Positions 1-8,681 of a stretch of DNA of 64,000 nt are shown piece after piece. Where the stretch lies: NCBI RefSeq assembly GCF_021184045.1, contig NZ_CP073710.1, forward strand, positions 1,746,685 through 1,810,684, in the 5' to 3' direction. The first letter of the stretch is position 1. Every line of letters starts with the position of its first letter. The stretch comes from Methanococcoides orientis. Its GTDB lineage: Archaea > Halobacteriota > Methanosarcinia > Methanosarcinales > Methanosarcinaceae. Under the pieces are notes generated by a model, which did no database searches, was not told the origin of the DNA, and saw only the letters and a list, made by a program, of their open reading frames with translations. Both the position numbers and the translations under genes were made by a program.

Positions 1-542
1 GATTCCCGTTAATTGTAAAAACACTTTCAGGGTCAATGGGAAGTGGCGTATTCCTTTCCGAGAACAAATCCAACTTCATAGACCTGATGGAACTCATACG
101 TTCAACAAGGAGCAACGTTAATTTCATCATTCAGGAATTTGTCAAATCCAGTATGGGACGTGACCTTCGTGTAATCATCATTGGAGGACGTGCCGTTGCC
201 TGTATGGAAAGAGTCGCCCAGGAAGGAGATTTCAAAGCTAACTTCTCAAGAGGAGGAATGGTCAGATCCTTTGAGATGACACCAGAAATTGAATGGTTAG
301 CTACCGAAACTGCAAAGGTCTTTGGTCTTGAGATATCAGGGATAGACCTTCTCTTTGACGGAGAACACTTCAAGGTATGTGAAGCGAACTCATCACCGGG
401 CTTCGAAGGAGTGGAAAGCTGCTGTGATACGGACATAGCACAGGAAATGTACGACTTTATCAGGGTAAGGCTCGGAATGTTCCCGGAAGAAGAAGAAGAA
501 GAAGAAGAAGAAGAACTCAAAAGAAAGAAGAAGAGTCTCTGA
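1..542 (+). CDS. RimK-type ATP-grasp ligase, C-terminal part (5' end outside window)
   Basis: The open frame enters from the left edge (first full codon at base 3) and reads through PLIVKTLSGSMGSGV, so the ATG at 36 is internal. This is the ATP-grasp fold of the RimK family, which forms amide bonds between a carboxylate and an amino acid, often glutamate. Visible are the ATP-binding lysine and glycine loop, the strand VNFIIQEFV, the RVIIIGG segment and the metal site near CEANSSPGFEG. In methanogens this family includes CofF and MptN, which add glutamate to F420 and tetrahydrosarcinapterin; I cannot tell which applies. The C-terminus is odd: ten consecutive GAA codons (bases 486-515) encode a glutamate tract, followed by a basic LKRKKK tail. 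It converges with the lipoprotein gene downstream. Confidence 0.85.
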   Translation, partial: FPLIVKTLSGSMGSGVFLSENKSNFIDLMELIRSTRSNVNFIIQEFVKSSMGRDLRVIIIGGRAVACMERVAQEGDFKANFSRGGMVRSFEMTPEIEWLATETAKVFGLEISGIDLLFDGEHFKVCEANSSPGFEGVESCCDTDIAQEMYDFIRVRLGMFPEEEEEEEEEELKRKKKSL

Positions 543-549
543 AAAAGAA

Positions 550-570
550 TGAGGTTTCCTTAAAACCTCA
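550..570. terminator. Bidirectional hairpin between convergent genes
   Basis: TGAGGTTT (550-557) and AAACCTCA (563-570) form an uninterrupted 8-bp stem with a 5-nt loop. It lies between two convergent genes and includes the stop codon of the leftward one, so it could serve both strands. There is no strong U-run on the plus side. Confidence 0.5.
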
Positions 571-1416
571 CTCCATCACGTTGTCCATAGTGAACTCGAA
601 GGTATCCGTCACACCGTTCACATCCACCGTATAGACACCTGCTTCAAGACCATACACTTCCAGAGGGATGTTCACCTCAAAGGGCACAAGTGCCTGTGTG
701 CACATGGCATCTGTCGGCCTCTTGGTCTTCAGGGCCACATTGAAGGTGTTCCCATCCCTTGTGACCTCGATGTTTTCCTCATCGATCACAGTGCATCCAT
801 CAGGAAGGTATCCTGTGGCACTCACACTTACCTGCAGTGGGAATGACTCCATCATGAAGATTTCGATGTCATCGACCATAGCATCACGAATGATGTATTC
901 AGTGTCATCAACGTCGGTGATCATATCATCTCCATCAGCATCATCCTCGCCGTCATGTTCACCTGAAGCAAGGACAGTTACGGTCATGCCGAATGTATCT
1001 TCATCACCGGTTGTGTTTTCCCAGGATCTCTTGTAGATCGCAGAGATCTCGTAGGTCCCTTCGTTTTCTGCCTGGAACTTCCACTCATGGATGCCACCTG
1101 CTCCCACCAGATCTTCATCCTCCTGAGCAATTACAAAATCGTCTTCCACCAGTGTCAGACCTTCAGGGACCGTGACCTCCCAGGAATAACCTGTTGTCGG
1201 GTTCTCTTTAAGCTTCAGCACAATGAGATCATTTTGTTCCATTGTGACCTCACTTGCATTTGCATCCTCAGTTAACACCGCCCCCGATTCAACGATCTCT
1301 ACATCATCAGTAAGATCAATAGTTCCATTTTCTGTGCAGCCCATGGAAAAAGCAGCCATTGTAACCGCCACGATGGTTATCAGGACCAGAATGCCCATAC
1401 CTGTATATTTTGACAT
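568..1416 (-). CDS. Secreted lipoprotein with chagasin-type (I42) protease-inhibitor domain
   Basis: 282 residues. The N-terminus is a lipoprotein signal: a hydrophobic stretch at about residues 8-25 ending in SMGC, so Cys27 is the likely lipidation site on the outer face of the membrane. Residues about 50-150 carry the three loops of chagasin-family inhibitors of papain-like cysteine proteases: NPTTGYSW, the glycine loop VGAGG, and the R-x-W-like KRSW. After an acidic linker (GEHDGEDDADGDD) comes a second beta-rich domain of about 115 residues that I do not recognise. GGAGATA upstream fits a ribosome binding site. Its likely job is to inhibit a cell-surface or foreign cysteine protease; the target is unknown. 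Confidence 0.8.
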   Translation of the reverse strand: MSKYTGMGILVLITIVAVTMAAFSMGCTENGTIDLTDDVEIVESGAVLTEDANASEVTMEQNDLIVLKLKENPTTGYSWEVTVPEGLTLVEDDFVIAQEDEDLVGAGGIHEWKFQAENEGTYEISAIYKRSWENTTGDEDTFGMTVTVLASGEHDGEDDADGDDMITDVDDTEYIIRDAMVDDIEIFMMESFPLQVSVSATGYLPDGCTVIDEENIEVTRDGNTFNVALKTKRPTDAMCTQALVPFEVNIPLEVYGLEAGVYTVDVNGVTDTFEFTMDNVME

Positions 1417-1536
1417 GATAATTTATCTCCTGTATCTATGCAAATGAATAACTCGTAGCTATATAGCCATTACTTAAGCTACGAATCGATTTGAAGTCAT
1501 CCAATAACGATTATACAGTAAGTAGAACACAAAACC

Positions 1537-2244
<708 letters not shown>

Positions 2245-2334
2245 GTTTTTAGTTTTTCACATAATACATTGTATGTATGCTTCTTAAATATTATTAGAGG
2301 ATACTTTTTTATTAAGTAAAAAGGGGAAAACGAC

Positions 2335-3444
2335 ATGAAAGGTGGAATAAGCAAACTGGTTATCTTTGCTCTGATAATACTGTTCGCAACAACAGTCCTT
2401 GCATCAGCGAACACCGGGAATGATGCTGATACAATGATCGAGATCGAAGAGATATACAGCAGCATTGATTCCTGTGATATAACACTTTCATCTTCTTCAG
2501 CATTAGAAAACCTCATCCTTGAAGTACAGCTTGTGCGTGAAGAGAGGATCATCGATATTGCCACCATACCTATTGACAGTATCAGCGTGAATTCCAGGGT
2601 CATAAAAGTTGTCCATTGGGAAACAAAGACTGCCGAAGATGGTGCATATGAAGTACGTGCACAGGTCCTTAACGATAAAAAGGAGCTAAATTCTACCGAA
2701 TATGAGTTTGTTCACGGAAGGCAGGTGATCCCGGAAGTCGTAATAGAAGGCACTATTGCCAATTCCGAAGGGGTGACTGCAGTCATAAGACCAGTTGATG
2801 CAAGCCTCGTAGATATAGAATACATGCTTGTGGACGGTTTTGATGTCATCTACCGTGCAAAGGATGAGAAGGTGTCCGTGCATACAACTCCCCTTACAGT
2901 CCATAAGAGATGGAACACACTTCTATTGAACAATAAGGAATACACCGGACTTGTCAAGGTCAGGCCATCCAATGAAAAAAGCGCTATTGTGGTAACAGAC
3001 AGTTTCACTTCAATGGACGATGCAAAGATCACCGATGTGTACAAGGATGAGATCGGTGCAAGTGCTACCATTGCAGGAAATTCACAGGTGCCTTTTGACG
3101 GGTATGTCCAGTTCACAGTTTATGATGAGAACGGAGAGAATGTCGTCGAATCCGCGATCATGAGATCACCCATACTGCTCACAGATGATGACGAAACAGT
3201 AGAGACCATCTGGGATAACAGGCTCCGGGAAGGAAAGTACAAACTTGTTATCGAGATCATAGGTAATGATGGAGACGGTCTCGACATTCAGGAAACCATT
3301 ATCGACGTGGAAGAAAGTGTGACCATATCAAATAATATTCCTGAAGAAGCGGAAGAGGATAACAGCATACCATCATTTCTGGTCACAGAAGCTGCTTTTG
3401 TTCTTGCCACTGTGGCATTTGTGTTCCGCAGAAGACATGCATAA
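2335..3444 (+). CDS. Secreted, membrane-anchored protein of unknown function
   Basis: 369 residues. An N-terminal signal sequence (about residues 7-25, ending near LASA) is followed by a long beta-rich extracellular region. A single C-terminal membrane helix (about 347-364) ends in RRRHA, so the protein should be anchored with its body outside the cell. I recognise no catalytic motif; the body resembles tandem Ig-like domains with alternating VxV strands. The FtsX-type permease follows 15 bases downstream and is probably co-transcribed. The first 18 coding bases are largely complementary to the tandem small RNAs at 4.75 and 4.96 kb (see findings). GGGG lies 10 bases before the ATG. Confidence 0.7.
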   Translation: MKGGISKLVIFALIILFATTVLASANTGNDADTMIEIEEIYSSIDSCDITLSSSSALENLILEVQLVREERIIDIATIPIDSISVNSRVIKVVHWETKTAEDGAYEVRAQVLNDKKELNSTEYEFVHGRQVIPEVVIEGTIANSEGVTAVIRPVDASLVDIEYMLVDGFDVIYRAKDEKVSVHTTPLTVHKRWNTLLLNNKEYTGLVKVRPSNEKSAIVVTDSFTSMDDAKITDVYKDEIGASATIAGNSQVPFDGYVQFTVYDENGENVVESAIMRSPILLTDDDETVETIWDNRLREGKYKLVIEIIGNDGDGLDIQETIIDVEESVTISNNIPEEAEEDNSIPSFLVTEAAFVLATVAFVFRRRHA

Positions 3445-3459
3445 TAGAAGGTAATTCAA

Positions 3460-4617
3460 ATGCCATATGAGCTGTTCATTGCCCTCAGACATCTCAAAAG
3501 CAGGCGTCGTCAGTCACTCATATCCATAAGTGCCATTGGGATCGCGGTCACAATACTCGTGATCTCGAACGCTTTTATGGCAGGATTCACAGAAGAGATC
3601 TATGATGTGACCGTCGAGAACCTCCCACATGTGGTGGTTACCCCTGCTGAGGAAGAGGAATACATCCATTTTTACAATAGCATCATACCCCGCATAGAAA
3701 GGATCGAGGGGGTGGTGGGAACCTCGCCTGCCCTGGATGGAGAAGCTAGTCTTCGATACAAGGAGAAAACACTCAACATCTTAATGAGAGGAATAGAGCC
3801 TGAAAAAGAAGATTCCGTATCCCACATCTCAGAGGACATGATAGAAGGGGATCTCTACAAGCTTATCCACTCCAAGAATACAATTGTGGTAGGTGACAGC
3901 CTTGCAGAGGACCTTGAAGTGAACATCGGCGATGAGATATCCGTGAACTTCCCCACAGCAACACCGGCATCCTATGAAATAGTAGGGATCTTTGACACAG
4001 GAACACCTGCCGATGATGTACTTACATACACATCCCTGAAGACAGCACAGGAATTCTATGATAGTGGTGATGCCATCAATGTGATAAATATCCGTCTGGC
4101 AGACTACAATGAAGACAAGAAGGTCGCAAAAGAGATCGAAGCTCTCGGTTACGAAGCATCTGGCTGGACAGAGACAAATCCGGAGATACTCCAGACCATC
4201 ACCATTGAAACAACATCCAACAACATAATACTCGCACTCATACTCCTGATAGCATCGTTCGGAGTGGTCAGCACACTGAACATGGTGGTAATGGAGAAGG
4301 TAAAGGAAATAGGAGTCCTGATGGCTATGGGAGCACCTGCTTCCGTCATACGCAGGATATTCATACTGGAAAGCGGCATCCTGGGGTTGATCGGTGCTCT
4401 CACAGGCTGCCTGCTTGGAACTGCCATTGCCCTGGCGATCGGAAGCTATCCGGTTCCTGCTGATTTTTATGGCATCGAGAAGATACCGGTTATCATCAAC
4501 ATTTCAGATATACTTATAACTGTTTTAGTCGTGTTTTTGCTCAACCTGATCGCAGGCGTTTACCCTGCCCAGCGCGCAGCCGGGCTGGATCCATTAGAGG
4601 CAATTTCAACACATTGA
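3460..4617 (+). CDS. FtsX/MacB-type ABC transporter permease
   Basis: 385 residues with FtsX-family layout: an N-terminal cytoplasmic stretch ending SRRRQS, a first membrane helix (about 21-43), a large extracellular MacB-like domain (about 45-260), then three C-terminal helices (about 262-285, 310-335, 355-375) with the conserved EKVKEIGVLMAMGA segment that contacts the ATPase. Such permeases act in lipoprotein or peptide extrusion or mechanotransmission, not classical import. No ATP-binding subunit lies on either side, so the partner must be encoded elsewhere. The secreted protein just upstream is a likely functional partner. Confidence 0.85.
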   Translation: MPYELFIALRHLKSRRRQSLISISAIGIAVTILVISNAFMAGFTEEIYDVTVENLPHVVVTPAEEEEYIHFYNSIIPRIERIEGVVGTSPALDGEASLRYKEKTLNILMRGIEPEKEDSVSHISEDMIEGDLYKLIHSKNTIVVGDSLAEDLEVNIGDEISVNFPTATPASYEIVGIFDTGTPADDVLTYTSLKTAQEFYDSGDAINVINIRLADYNEDKKVAKEIEALGYEASGWTETNPEILQTITIETTSNNIILALILLIASFGVVSTLNMVVMEKVKEIGVLMAMGAPASVIRRIFILESGILGLIGALTGCLLGTAIALAIGSYPVPADFYGIEKIPVIINISDILITVLVVFLLNLIAGVYPAQRAAGLDPLEAISTH

Positions 4618-4706
4618 AAATAAACAAATTGGTTTCAGTAGTAACGCCGTTACTTCATTATAATATTAAGAATTGTATAGTAAATAAATATCCAAATAAC
4701 CTGTTC

Positions 4707-4818
4707 TGCCGTCAAGTGTATATACAATTAGGAAATAGTCCAAATTGTGTAATGAGCGGGACCCTAATTTCTTTTCAAGTACCCCCACTCCCCAACCCGC
4801 TCATGCCACCTTTCATCA
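4707..4818 (+). ncRNA. Small-RNA candidate unit, copy 1 of a tandem pair (alternative: leaderless small ORF 4752-4859)
   Basis: First copy of a 112-bp unit repeated 209 bp downstream; the 74-base core 4745-4818 is identical in both. A TATA element (GTATATAC, about 4718-4726) lies about 30 bases before ATG 4752, so transcription should start just before the stem. ATGAGCGGG (4752-4760) pairs perfectly with CCCGCTCAT (4796-4804) around a 35-nt C-rich loop containing ACCCCCACTCCCCAA. A CCACCTTTCATCA tail and a T-run (TTTTTT, ending near 4825) follow, as in a small RNA with a terminator. The same start also opens a 35-codon ORF (MSGTLISFQVPPLPNPLMPP...). Perfect core conservation does not separate the two readings. 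Confidence 0.6.
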
Positions 4819-4915
4819 ATTTTTTACCGAATAAACTGTTTTTTTGTAGATGTTCCTGAAAATACTGTAACAAATTATTGTATATTAGATTTGTATATTA
4901 TACGAAGGTATAATT

Positions 4916-5027
4916 TGCCGTAAAGTGTATATACAATTACCAAATAGTATTCTTTGTGTAATGAGCGGGACCCTAATTTCTTTTCAAGTACCCCCACTCC
5001 CCAACCCGCTCATGCCACCTTTCATCA
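4916..5027 (+). ncRNA. Small-RNA candidate unit, copy 2 (alternative: leaderless small ORF 4961-5044)
   Basis: Second copy of the unit, with the same TATA spacing (TATA about 4927-4934, ATG at 4961), the same 9-bp stem (4961-4969 with 5005-5013) and C-rich loop, and a GTTTTT run about 20 bases after the core. Flanks outside the core have diverged, so the core is under selection or recently duplicated. The alternative 27-residue ORF shares its first 22 residues with copy 1 and then differs. It converges on cofD. Confidence 0.6.
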
Positions 5028-5107
5028 GCATAGTACTCAAATGACTGTTTTTAGAGATGATGTCAATACACTAATGCGGTACTGTATATTACACAATAAT
5101 ATAATTT

Positions 5108-6028
5108 TTAGATATTATTAAAAATATCAATTATCTTTTCTGAAAGATCTTTGCTAATTCCCACCGACCTCATCATAGTATCCGTAAAGAAGACATCGAT
5201 CCCCAGGTCTTTTATGGCATCTCCTGCCGATTCATCCCTTACATCAAGGACCATTGCATCAAGGAGACCATTGTAGCACTCTGCAACCCCTACGGAAGAA
5301 ACATCGAAGCCACAGGCACTCATCAATTTTCCTGCAGGCCCGCTTATTGGTTCTTTTCCTATGATAGGACTTACTGCAACCACTTTCTTCCCTTTGAGGA
5401 TGTCACGCATACCAGGTAGGTTAATGATCGGACCAATACTTGTGATGGGATTACTGGGACCTATCAGGACATCATCCTCCTTTTCAAGAGCTTCAATTAC
5501 ACCCGGAGATATGGATGCGTCCTCAATGCCATCCTGTGAAACCTCTAAGACCTCAGGACCACCATGCTGTTTTACCCAGAAATCCTGAAAATGGATCCTG
5601 CCGGATGGCGTTGTTATCATTGTGGACACAGGATCATCCGACATTGGCAATATACGGGATTTGATCCCAAATGAAGAAGCCATTTTCTGCATAGCTTCCG
5701 TAAGGGAAAGGTCCTGCCTTAGCAGTTCAGACCGCATGATGTGCGTAGCCCTGTCAAGATCCCCGATCATCATCCCTTCGTCATGACCGGCAAGCTTCAT
5801 CGCCTCATGGGTACTGAATGTATCATCCCTGACACCCCACCATTTTCCCTTATCGATCCTGTCAGAAAGCAAATAGAGCACAGTATCAATATCAGGTGTG
5901 ATCAGATTTCCTGAGACCCACAGGTCTTCAGCTGTGTTCACAACCACGGTGACATCACCTTCAGGAAGGACATGTCTTAAGCCATCGATCAATTTGGGAG
6001 TTCCTGTTCCACCGGACAATACGATCAT
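5108..6028 (-). CDS. cofD: 2-phospho-L-lactate transferase CofD (coenzyme F420 biosynthesis)
   Basis: 306 residues, full length. CofD transfers the lactyl-phosphate group from LPPG (or the PEP-derived analogue) to the deazaflavin Fo, giving F420-0 (or its dehydro form). Family signatures are MIVLSGGTGTPKLIDGL at the start (the nucleotide-binding loop), NTAEDLWVSGNLITPDIDTVLYLL, LGDRDRAT-like GDLDRATHI, and the GPSNPITSIGPI loop near residue 190. It is divergent from the HD hydrolase gene, with 64 bases between the starts. F420 is the hydride carrier of methanogenesis in this lineage. Confidence 0.95.
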   Translation of the reverse strand: MIVLSGGTGTPKLIDGLRHVLPEGDVTVVVNTAEDLWVSGNLITPDIDTVLYLLSDRIDKGKWWGVRDDTFSTHEAMKLAGHDEGMMIGDLDRATHIMRSELLRQDLSLTEAMQKMASSFGIKSRILPMSDDPVSTMITTPSGRIHFQDFWVKQHGGPEVLEVSQDGIEDASISPGVIEALEKEDDVLIGPSNPITSIGPIINLPGMRDILKGKKVVAVSPIIGKEPISGPAGKLMSACGFDVSSVGVAECYNGLLDAMVLDVRDESAGDAIKDLGIDVFFTDTMMRSVGISKDLSEKIIDIFNNI

Positions 6029-6092
6029 AAAACAACCTCTGTTTCCATCAAATAACGGAACAGCATTATACCATGAAGACTATTTAAACCAT

Positions 6093-7289
6093 ATGAAAGT
6101 CATTCGGGATCCGGTACACGGGTACATAGAACTGGACCAGCTTGTATTATCATTGATAGATACACCCCAAATGCAGCGTTTGAGGAGAATTCAGCAGTTG
6201 GGTCTGTCCAATCTTGTATATCCCGGAGCAAACCATACTCGTTTTGAACATTCCCTTGGAGTAATGCACCTTGCAACTACCCTGACATCACAGCTAAACT
6301 CTATCGAGAAAGATGAAAAGGATGAGATCCGTGCAGCTGCACTTCTCCATGACGTCGGCCACGGGCCACTCTCACATGTCACAGAGAGTATCATAAAACA
6401 ATATACACGCCAGAGACATGAAGATGTGAAACCAATCCTCAAAAAAGGCGAGATCGCAGAGATACTGGACGAACACGGACTTGATCCTGTGACCATTGCA
6501 GACCACATAAAGGGTGAAACTTCACTGGGAAAGATAGTTAATAGCGAAATCGATGTGGACCGTATGGACTACCTGGTCAGGGATGCACATTATACAGGTG
6601 TTGCATTCGGACTTGTGGACCATGCACGCCTGATACATGAGATGCAGTTCTACGAGGACAATCTGGTTGTCGGCCTGGGAGGTCTGAAGGCTGCAGAATC
6701 GCTTCTTGTTTCACGTTTTCTTATGCACCCCTCGGTCTATTACCACCACGTATCCAGGATAGCCGAAACGATGTTCACGAGGGCGGTCCAGGACCTCATC
6801 AACAAGAAAACACTCGACCCGTTCAAACTGCGCCAGATGGAAGATGCAAGGTTGTTCGAGATGATCAGGGCAGACGAGGGATATGCAGGCGAACTTGGAA
6901 AACGACTTGATGAAAGAAGGCTTTACAAACGTGCCCTTCATGTTGGCATTGATGTTGTTGGTGAGAACGTCCTTCGTTACAGGGGAAAGGTAGACCGAGT
7001 AGAAAATGAGATCGCAGAGATGGTTGGCATCGACAGCAGCGAGATCCTGATTGACATCCCAAAGCGACCCGAGATAGCAGAAATGAAGGCATTGATCAAG
7101 GTCGACGGGAAGATGCTGAGACTTGATGAAGCATCCAATATCGTGGCTACAATAGAGAATGCCCACCAGGATAACTGGAGAATGGGAGTATACACGATCA
7201 AGGAACACAGAGAATCTGTCAGGAAGGCTGCACAGGAATTCTTTGACACAAAGAAGGGAACAAAGCAGTTCAGACTTACAGACCTATGA
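6093..7289 (+). CDS. HD-domain phosphohydrolase (dNTPase/SAMHD1-like family)
   Basis: 398 residues from ATG 6093. The open frame continues upstream across cofD on the other strand, but the family N-terminus is MKVIRDPVHGYIELD, which fixes this start. HD metal ligands are visible: FEHSLGV (His about 53), LLHDVGHGPLSH (His-Asp about 87-88) and the later DVDRMDYLVRDAHYTG. That order matches the SAMHD1/dGTPase-like group, which hydrolyses dNTPs or related nucleotides. The C-terminal 120 residues are a helical extension common in archaeal members. The next two genes follow closely and may be co-transcribed. The substrate is unproven. Confidence 0.85.
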   Translation: MKVIRDPVHGYIELDQLVLSLIDTPQMQRLRRIQQLGLSNLVYPGANHTRFEHSLGVMHLATTLTSQLNSIEKDEKDEIRAAALLHDVGHGPLSHVTESIIKQYTRQRHEDVKPILKKGEIAEILDEHGLDPVTIADHIKGETSLGKIVNSEIDVDRMDYLVRDAHYTGVAFGLVDHARLIHEMQFYEDNLVVGLGGLKAAESLLVSRFLMHPSVYYHHVSRIAETMFTRAVQDLINKKTLDPFKLRQMEDARLFEMIRADEGYAGELGKRLDERRLYKRALHVGIDVVGENVLRYRGKVDRVENEIAEMVGIDSSEILIDIPKRPEIAEMKALIKVDGKMLRLDEASNIVATIENAHQDNWRMGVYTIKEHRESVRKAAQEFFDTKKGTKQFRLTDL

Positions 7290-7298
7290 GGTGATACT

Positions 7299-7658
7299 TT
7301 GCAGGAAATGAGAACACAGACAAGCAGAGGAGAACTTTTACTTGAACACCGACTCATCGGCGAAGACCTTGTGATAACACTTACAGGTGGCAGAGGACAT
7401 ATTGGAGCTGTAGCCGTGGGCTACTATGACAGAATACCCGGACATGCATCCTCATCGGTGATAACCCTGCCATCCCACAGGGATGACGCCATAGCTCTTG
7501 ATGCTGCAAGACGTATAAGTTCGGCCACACATAGCACAACAGTTGTTACCGTAGGAATAAATTTTGAGAATATTACACTTGAAGAGATCGAAGAAGTGCT
7601 GTCCGCTTCGAACGAACTGATCAATGAATTCATAGGATCAATGAAGGAGAAACAATAA
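7299..7658 (+). CDS. LpdD-like prenylated-flavin chaperone family protein
   Basis: 119 residues starting at TTG 7299, where GAGGTGAT sits at normal spacing; the ATG at 7308 is the alternative. Features such as ITLTGGRGHIGAVAVGYYD, a TLPSHRDDAIALDAARR segment and TVVTVGINFENIT fit the LpdD-type small proteins encoded beside UbiX/UbiD genes and thought to help load prenylated FMN. Its last base overlaps the ubiX ATG, so the pair is translationally coupled. Assigned from resemblance and neighbourhood. Confidence 0.65.
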   Translation: MQEMRTQTSRGELLLEHRLIGEDLVITLTGGRGHIGAVAVGYYDRIPGHASSSVITLPSHRDDAIALDAARRISSATHSTTVVTVGINFENITLEEIEEVLSASNELINEFIGSMKEKQ

Positions 7659-8227
7659 TGGAGAGGGAGAGGAAGAAGGAGATAGTTATCGGGATAAGCG
7701 GAGCCTCCGGCGTACAGTATGGTGTCCGGTTGCTTGAGATCCTGGCAGATATGAATATAGACACCCACCTGATACTCACAAAGGCTGCAGAGAAGATCAT
7801 CGAAGTAGAGACCGACCTGACAGTGGAAGGTATAAAAGAACTGGCAACATCGGTCCATGATGAGAATGACTTCACCGCACCCATAGCAAGCGGATCCCAC
7901 CCCTTCGCAGGTATGATAGTGGCACCTTGCAGCATGAAAACACTCGCTTCAGTGGCAAACGGGACCTCAGACAACCTCATTGCACGCACAGCTGATGTGT
8001 GCCTTAAGGAAAGGAGAAAGCTCATCCTGATGGCCAGGGAAACCCCACTCAGCGGCATCCATATTGAGAATATGCTAAAAGCACATAATGCCGGAGCGAT
8101 CCTGCTACCTGCATCTCCTGCATATTACAACCGACCGGAGTCCATAGACGACCTAATCAATTTCATGGCAGGACGGGCACTTGACCTCATAGGTGTCGAC
8201 AATGATGCCTACAAACGCTGGGAGTGA
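7658..8227 (+). CDS. ubiX: Flavin prenyltransferase UbiX
   Basis: 189 residues. UbiX joins a dimethylallyl group to reduced FMN to make prenylated FMN, the cofactor of UbiD-type decarboxylases. The N-terminal IVIGISGASGVQYGVRLLEIL is the FMN-binding signature; VAPCSMKTLASVANGTSDNLIARTADV and LILMARETPLSGIH follow in the expected order. It is coupled to the LpdD-like gene. Its obvious client in this window is the UbiD-family gene at the right edge, the likely anhydromevalonate phosphate decarboxylase, so it should be essential for isoprenoid lipid synthesis here. Confidence 0.93.
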   Translation: MERERKKEIVIGISGASGVQYGVRLLEILADMNIDTHLILTKAAEKIIEVETDLTVEGIKELATSVHDENDFTAPIASGSHPFAGMIVAPCSMKTLASVANGTSDNLIARTADVCLKERRKLILMARETPLSGIHIENMLKAHNAGAILLPASPAYYNRPESIDDLINFMAGRALDLIGVDNDAYKRWE

Positions 8228-8273
8228 GATGCCACCACTCCCCGCAATCCAGAGGAAAAAATCGAGGATTTCT

Positions 8274-8297
8274 GACCGCATATACAAAATTGCGGTC
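8274..8297. promoter_or_regulatory. Inverted repeat enclosing a TATA-like core
   Basis: GACCGCA (8274-8280) and TGCGGTC (8291-8297) form a perfect 7-bp inverted repeat around TATACAAAAT. It lies 47 bases after ubiX. It could be a terminator hairpin, although no T-run follows, or an operator around a weak promoter pointing at the tRNA region. Confidence 0.35.
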
Positions 8298-8390
8298 AAA
8301 CTGAATATAAAGAAACAATAATTGGCAGTAATTTTTGTACAAAGACCATTGAGATTTGCCAATAAAATGCCAAATATGCGAAACCTGATA

Positions 8391-8477
8391 GTTAAGTATA
8401 TCTACTATGACTTCTATTTAGGGAATCGTGCCTCCGAAGGCATGCGTGCGAGGTCTTTTGCATGCAATGAACACGAT
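8391..8477 (+). promoter_or_regulatory. Promoter and structured leader upstream of tRNA-Pro
   Basis: A TATA element (about 8395-8402, AGTATATC) predicts a transcript start near 8421-8425, about 55 bases before the tRNA, which is long for an archaeal tRNA. The leader folds on itself: ATCGTG (8425-8430) pairs with CACGAT (8472-8477), the last base of which touches tRNA position 1. Inside are CCT-CCGA-AGG (8431-8440) and GCATGC (8440-8445) pairing with GCATGC (8460-8465). This may be a processed small RNA of unknown type or only a processing signal. Confidence 0.5.
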
Positions 8478-8555
8478 GGGATAGTAGGGTAGCCTGGTCG
8501 ATCCTCGAGCGTTTGGGACGCTTGGACTGCGGTTCAAATCCGCGCTATCCCACCA
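8478..8555 (+). tRNA. tRNA-Pro (anticodon TGG), CCA encoded
   Basis: The acceptor stem GGGATAG (8478-8484) pairs with CTATCCC (8545-8551), then A73 and an encoded CCA (8553-8555). The anticodon arm GAGCG-TTTGGGA-CGCTT shows anticodon TGG, reading CCA proline codons. The T-arm loop is TTCAAAT. No intron. Confidence 0.95.
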
Positions 8556-8681
8556 AAATTCAACTTTTTTAATTAACTTATAATTGACAACTTACTATTG
8601 ACATTTACAATATACTACTGAAAAGTAATTTTAGACGTATTTGGATTAGTTTTATTTAATATGCAGTAGTCAGAAATTCTC

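Noticed and set aside
486-515. GAA repeat as a CRISPR-like or regulatory repeat
   Set aside because: It is a coding trinucleotide tract giving a glutamate tail; no spacers or palindromes. No CRISPR array is visible anywhere in the window.
5898-6092. N-terminal extension of the HD-domain protein
   Set aside because: The 65 extra codons lie antisense to cofD and across the divergent promoter; family homology begins at the ATG at 6093.
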